Below, piece after piece: positions 2,808 through 5,231 of a stretch of 5,231 nt of DNA. Within the stretch, counting starts at the first letter, position 1, and each line of letters begins with the position of its first letter. The notes beneath the pieces are model-generated. The model was not told the DNA's origin and made no database searches. It saw only the letters and a list, made by a program, of their open reading frames with translations. The position numbers and the translations under genes were made by a program. Origin of the DNA: Planctomycetia bacterium (GTDB taxonomy: Bacteria > Planctomycetota > Phycisphaerae > Phycisphaerales > SM1A02); the NCBI GenBank assembly GCA_005799205.1, contig SYHM01000105.1:1-5231 (forward strand), in the 5' to 3' direction.

Positions 2808-5231
2808 CAGGCGAAAGGTGTCGGCTGCTCTGGCGGGCGCAATCTCAATCCATTCGCCAACCTGCCGTGGGATGACTTCGGCCTGATCGCTCGCGCGGCG
2901 GATCGTCGGCAGCGGCTGCGATGCATCCCACGCGATTCGAAGCGGCTCGGCTCCGCTCGAGCGAATCGTCGCGAGGGTCATCACGCCATCTGACCACAAC
3001 AGATCGAGCGAGACTCCGCCACGAGCGCGCAGCCCACGCACCGACCCGCGTGACCACTGCGCAGGAAGCGCTGGCAGCAATTCAATGATGTGTCCGCGCG
3101 ATTCACCGGTGCCTACCTCGCGGTGTGATTGCACGAGCATCTCGGCGATTCCAGCGGCGGCCCCGAAGTTTCCATCGATCTGAAATGGCGGATGGTTGTC
3201 GAACAGATTCGGCAGCGTGCTCTTGGCGAACAGCAGTTGGATGTGCTTCCACGCTTCTGCCGGCTCCCTGAGTCGCGCATACATACTGATGAGCCACGCG
3301 CGGCTCCATCCTGTGTGGCCGCCTCCGTGAGCAAGGCGCGCGTCAAGCGACTTGCGTGCCGCCTGCATGAGCGCTGGGGTCCCCTGCGCGGTGATCTGCC
3401 TGCCAGGATGCACACCAAACAAGTGACTCATGTGACGATGACCCGGCTCGGCCTCTTCCCACGGTTCGGACCATTCCATGATGCGGCCATCTGCGCCGAT
3501 CTTCGGCGGACTCAACTTCGACAGCGCCTCTCTCGCGCGCACAACGACTTGATCGCTCTGCGCGCTCTCACCAAGCGCCTCGGCTTCTTCGAGAAGATTC
3601 GAGAAGAGGTCGTGGATGATCATCTGATCCATCGTGTTGCCCATGCCGGTGTCGGCGTGCGAGGCGTCAGGAAGCCGAAACGAGTTTTCTGGCGACGAAC
3701 TCGGACCTCCCACAAGCATTCCACTCTCTGGGTCCGGCACGAGATAGTCAAGATAAAACTCCGCCGCTCCGCGCAGCAGCGGGAACGCGCGCGTGCGAAG
3801 GAACGCATCGTCGCGCGAATAGTCCCAGTGATCATGAATTGTCTGCGCCATCCACCCGCCGCCGTGAGGCCAGAGCCCCCAGACGGTGAGAGGCCCTGCG
3901 GGAATCGCTGCGCACCATGCATCAGTGACATGGTGGGCCATCCATCCACGAGCTCCGTACATCGTGCGAGCGACCTCTTCACCGCGAAACGCGAGGCGCT
4001 CGACAAAGTCAATCACAGGATCGACCGTGGGTGCAACACTCAGCACCTCGGCGGGCCAGTAATTCATCTGCAAGTTGATATTGAGGTGGTAGTCAGCGTT
4101 CCAAGGCGCCTCGAGATCGTTGCACCAGAGTCCTTGCAGGTTTGCTGGAAGACCTCCTGCAACGCTCGACGAGATCAACAGAGCGCGCGCGTACTGGGTG
4201 TAGAGCACAACCAGTCCGGGGTCACTCACCGACTCATCGGAGCGCACTCGAGCGAGGCGCTCGTCGGTCGGTCGTGACTCTGCTTCGACATTCGGGGGAC
4301 CAAGTTCGATGTCGAACGCATCAAAGCGAGCGCGCCATGCACGCTCGTGATCCCAGCGCATCTCGCCGCGCGCCACTGGAAGCGTTGCGATCGTCTGCGT
4401 GAGTAACGCCTCAACGGAGGGCCGTGTGACGACGGTTCCCGCGCGAAGTGCCGCGAGTGCTGCACCTCGCTCAGCACCGACGAACGGAAAGTCTGTCGCT
4501 GCGACAACGATCGCTGTGACCGCGTTGGCCGCGCGGACGATGATCGAGTTGCCATCGAGCGCCATCGATCCGCCTTCCAATTCAATGAGTACGTCGCAGC
4601 CGAATTGCACGCCGATCGCGGGATCGGGGTCGGTTGCTCCGCGCATGTGGATCACCCCGCGTGATCCGTGCACCTCAGCCGCGATCGAGAGAGGGCACTC
4701 GCCGCATGAACGTGGTCGGTCGAGCGTGCACTTTAGAAAGACTCCCTCGCGCTCTTCACTCTCTTGGCGCATCACAATCGCATTCACCGCGTGAGAGGCA
4801 AACACAGTTCGCAGACACTGCGAGTCGCGATCGCGCCACGCGGTCACCGCGACACCCGTGGAAAGGTCGAGACCGCGTCGATAGTCGGTCGCGTCGACTG
4901 GCATCGGTGACTCGAGGCGCAGGTCGCCAAGAGTCTGATACGAGTCGCCTGTGGTATCGCGCATCATTGTCTGTGCTGCGAGTTCTTGCCCCTGCCGAAC
5001 CAGTCCGTCGAACAACAACTCACGAATTCGTGCGAGCGATCCTGCAGAGTCTGGAATCGACATGCGATGTCCGTTGCCTTCCCAGAGTGAGTCTTCGTTG
5101 AGTTGAATGCGCTCCTCGCGCACGCCGCCGAACACCATCGCGCCGAGTCGACCGTTGCCAACGGGTAGCGCACGTGTCCACTCGGTTGCGGGAGCGCTGT
5201 ACCAGAGCACATGCCCTGGCGGCGCGGAGTC
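2562..5231 (-). CDS. GH95 alpha-L-fucosidase-type glycoside hydrolase, 5' end at or beyond the window edge
   Basis: Inverting glycosidase that releases terminal, mainly alpha-1,2-linked, L-fucose. Numbered from a GTG at 5210: N-terminal beta domain opening LWYSAPATEW..ALPVGNGRLGAMVFGG (2-29), linker, then an (alpha/alpha)6 catalytic barrel. N377 and N379 (HLNINLQMNYWP), E508 (SSSPENSF) and D679 (QIDGNFG) match, from memory, the Bifidobacterium AfcA catalytic set Asn421/Asn423, Glu566, Asp766; His375 matches the His linked to fucose rather than L-galactose preference. GHRHMSHLFGVHPG (590-603) is also conserved. The frame is open through seven more codons to the edge, so the start, and any signal peptide, may lie outside. 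Homology ends near residue 800, but no stop comes until 2562; residues 802-882 are antisense to nuoA, polar and without GH95 character. The enzyme core looks intact; the tail is probably fortuitous. Confidence 0.9.
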   Translation of the reverse strand, partial: DSAPPGHVLWYSAPATEWTRALPVGNGRLGAMVFGGVREERIQLNEDSLWEGNGHRMSIPDSAGSLARIRELLFDGLVRQGQELAAQTMMRDTTGDSYQTLGDLRLESPMPVDATDYRRGLDLSTGVAVTAWRDRDSQCLRTVFASHAVNAIVMRQESEEREGVFLKCTLDRPRSCGECPLSIAAEVHGSRGVIHMRGATDPDPAIGVQFGCDVLIELEGGSMALDGNSIIVRAANAVTAIVVAATDFPFVGAERGAALAALRAGTVVTRPSVEALLTQTIATLPVARGEMRWDHERAWRARFDAFDIELGPPNVEAESRPTDERLARVRSDESVSDPGLVVLYTQYARALLISSSVAGGLPANLQGLWCNDLEAPWNADYHLNINLQMNYWPAEVLSVAPTVDPVIDFVERLAFRGEEVARTMYGARGWMAHHVTDAWCAAIPAGPLTVWGLWPHGGGWMAQTIHDHWDYSRDDAFLRTRAFPLLRGAAEFYLDYLVPDPESGMLVGGPSSSPENSFRLPDASHADTGMGNTMDQMIIHDLFSNLLEEAEALGESAQSDQVVVRAREALSKLSPPKIGADGRIMEWSEPWEEAEPGHRHMSHLFGVHPGRQITAQGTPALMQAARKSLDARLAHGGGHTGWSRAWLISMYARLREPAEAWKHIQLLFAKSTLPNLFDNHPPFQIDGNFGAAAGIAEMLVQSHREVGTGESRGHIIELLPALPAQWSRGSVRGLRARGGVSLDLLWSDGVMTLATIRSSGAEPLRIAWDASQPLPTIRRASDQAEVIPRQVGEWIEIAPARAADTFRLSIPAKDALAPRVDVRDHARADEEGDACEEQHGFRTAGFELRECDRPGVEKNDLDIKDEKSHRHHIEANIESLLGRANGIHP
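2792..2817 (+). other. Hairpin at the nuoA stop codon
   Basis: CTTTCGC (2792-2798) pairs perfectly with GCGAAAG (2811-2817), and TG/CA adds two pairs with one bulged G, leaving the 7-nt loop GGATTGA, which includes the stop codon. No T-tract follows on either strand, so it is not a canonical intrinsic terminator, though it sits where the two convergent transcripts meet and might slow polymerase or block 3' exonucleases. Confidence 0.35.

Noticed and set aside
3129..4277. Plus-strand open frame of 382 codons opposite the GH95 gene.
   Set aside because: It is codon-aligned antisense to a clear GH95 coding sequence that seldom uses TTA, CTA or TCA, so openness is expected. The product is rich in Arg and His and shows no domain.
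4964..5212. ATG at 5212 as a start for the right-hand gene.
   Set aside because: It is in a different frame from the GH95 protein and yields an 82-residue product with no domain.

Overview
This is a GC-rich bacterial chromosomal window. It holds five complete genes, one GH95 glycosidase gene that runs off the right edge, and one tRNA. A complex I subunit (NuoA), a fused chorismate mutase/prephenate dehydrogenase, frequent GTG starts and almost no Shine-Dalgarno motifs fit a Gram-negative-type, respiring bacterium outside the well-studied groups. Planctomycetota (Phycisphaerae-like) is my best guess at low confidence. No plasmid, phage, IS or CRISPR signatures are visible.

Layout. On the minus strand, reading right to left, a tightly packed run covers 2388 to 14. 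It contains two small multidrug resistance (SMR) genes joined TAG-GTG with no gap, a tRNA-Pro(TGG) gene 22 bp further on, an unrecognised four-helix membrane protein, and tyrA, which overlaps the membrane protein gene by 4 bp (ATGA). On the plus strand, nuoA (2427-2807) starts back-to-back with the SMR pair and stands alone, without nuoB after it. Converging on nuoA from the right is a GH95 alpha-L-fucosidase-type gene. Its reading frame does not stop at its domain end but runs 246 bp antisense through the 3' part of nuoA. No stretch over 300 bp is without a gene.

How the parts relate. The SMR pair looks like a heterodimeric YkkC/YkkD-type exporter (guanidinium or small cations): each half has the membrane Glu and the Gdx-type signature, and the positive-inside rule predicts opposite topologies. 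The membrane protein/tyrA pair is probably translationally coupled; tyrA carries out the two steps from chorismate to 4-hydroxyphenylpyruvate for tyrosine. NuoA belongs to respiratory complex I, whose other subunits must be encoded elsewhere. The GH95 enzyme would remove terminal fucose from polysaccharides or glycoconjugates. The window looks like unrelated housekeeping and accessory genes side by side, not one new system.

The points most worth a second look are the internal repeat in the unknown membrane protein, the shared 38-bp divergent start region with a 7-bp inverted repeat around both start codons and a possible leaderless promoter, the orphan nuoA, and the antisense GH95 3' extension.
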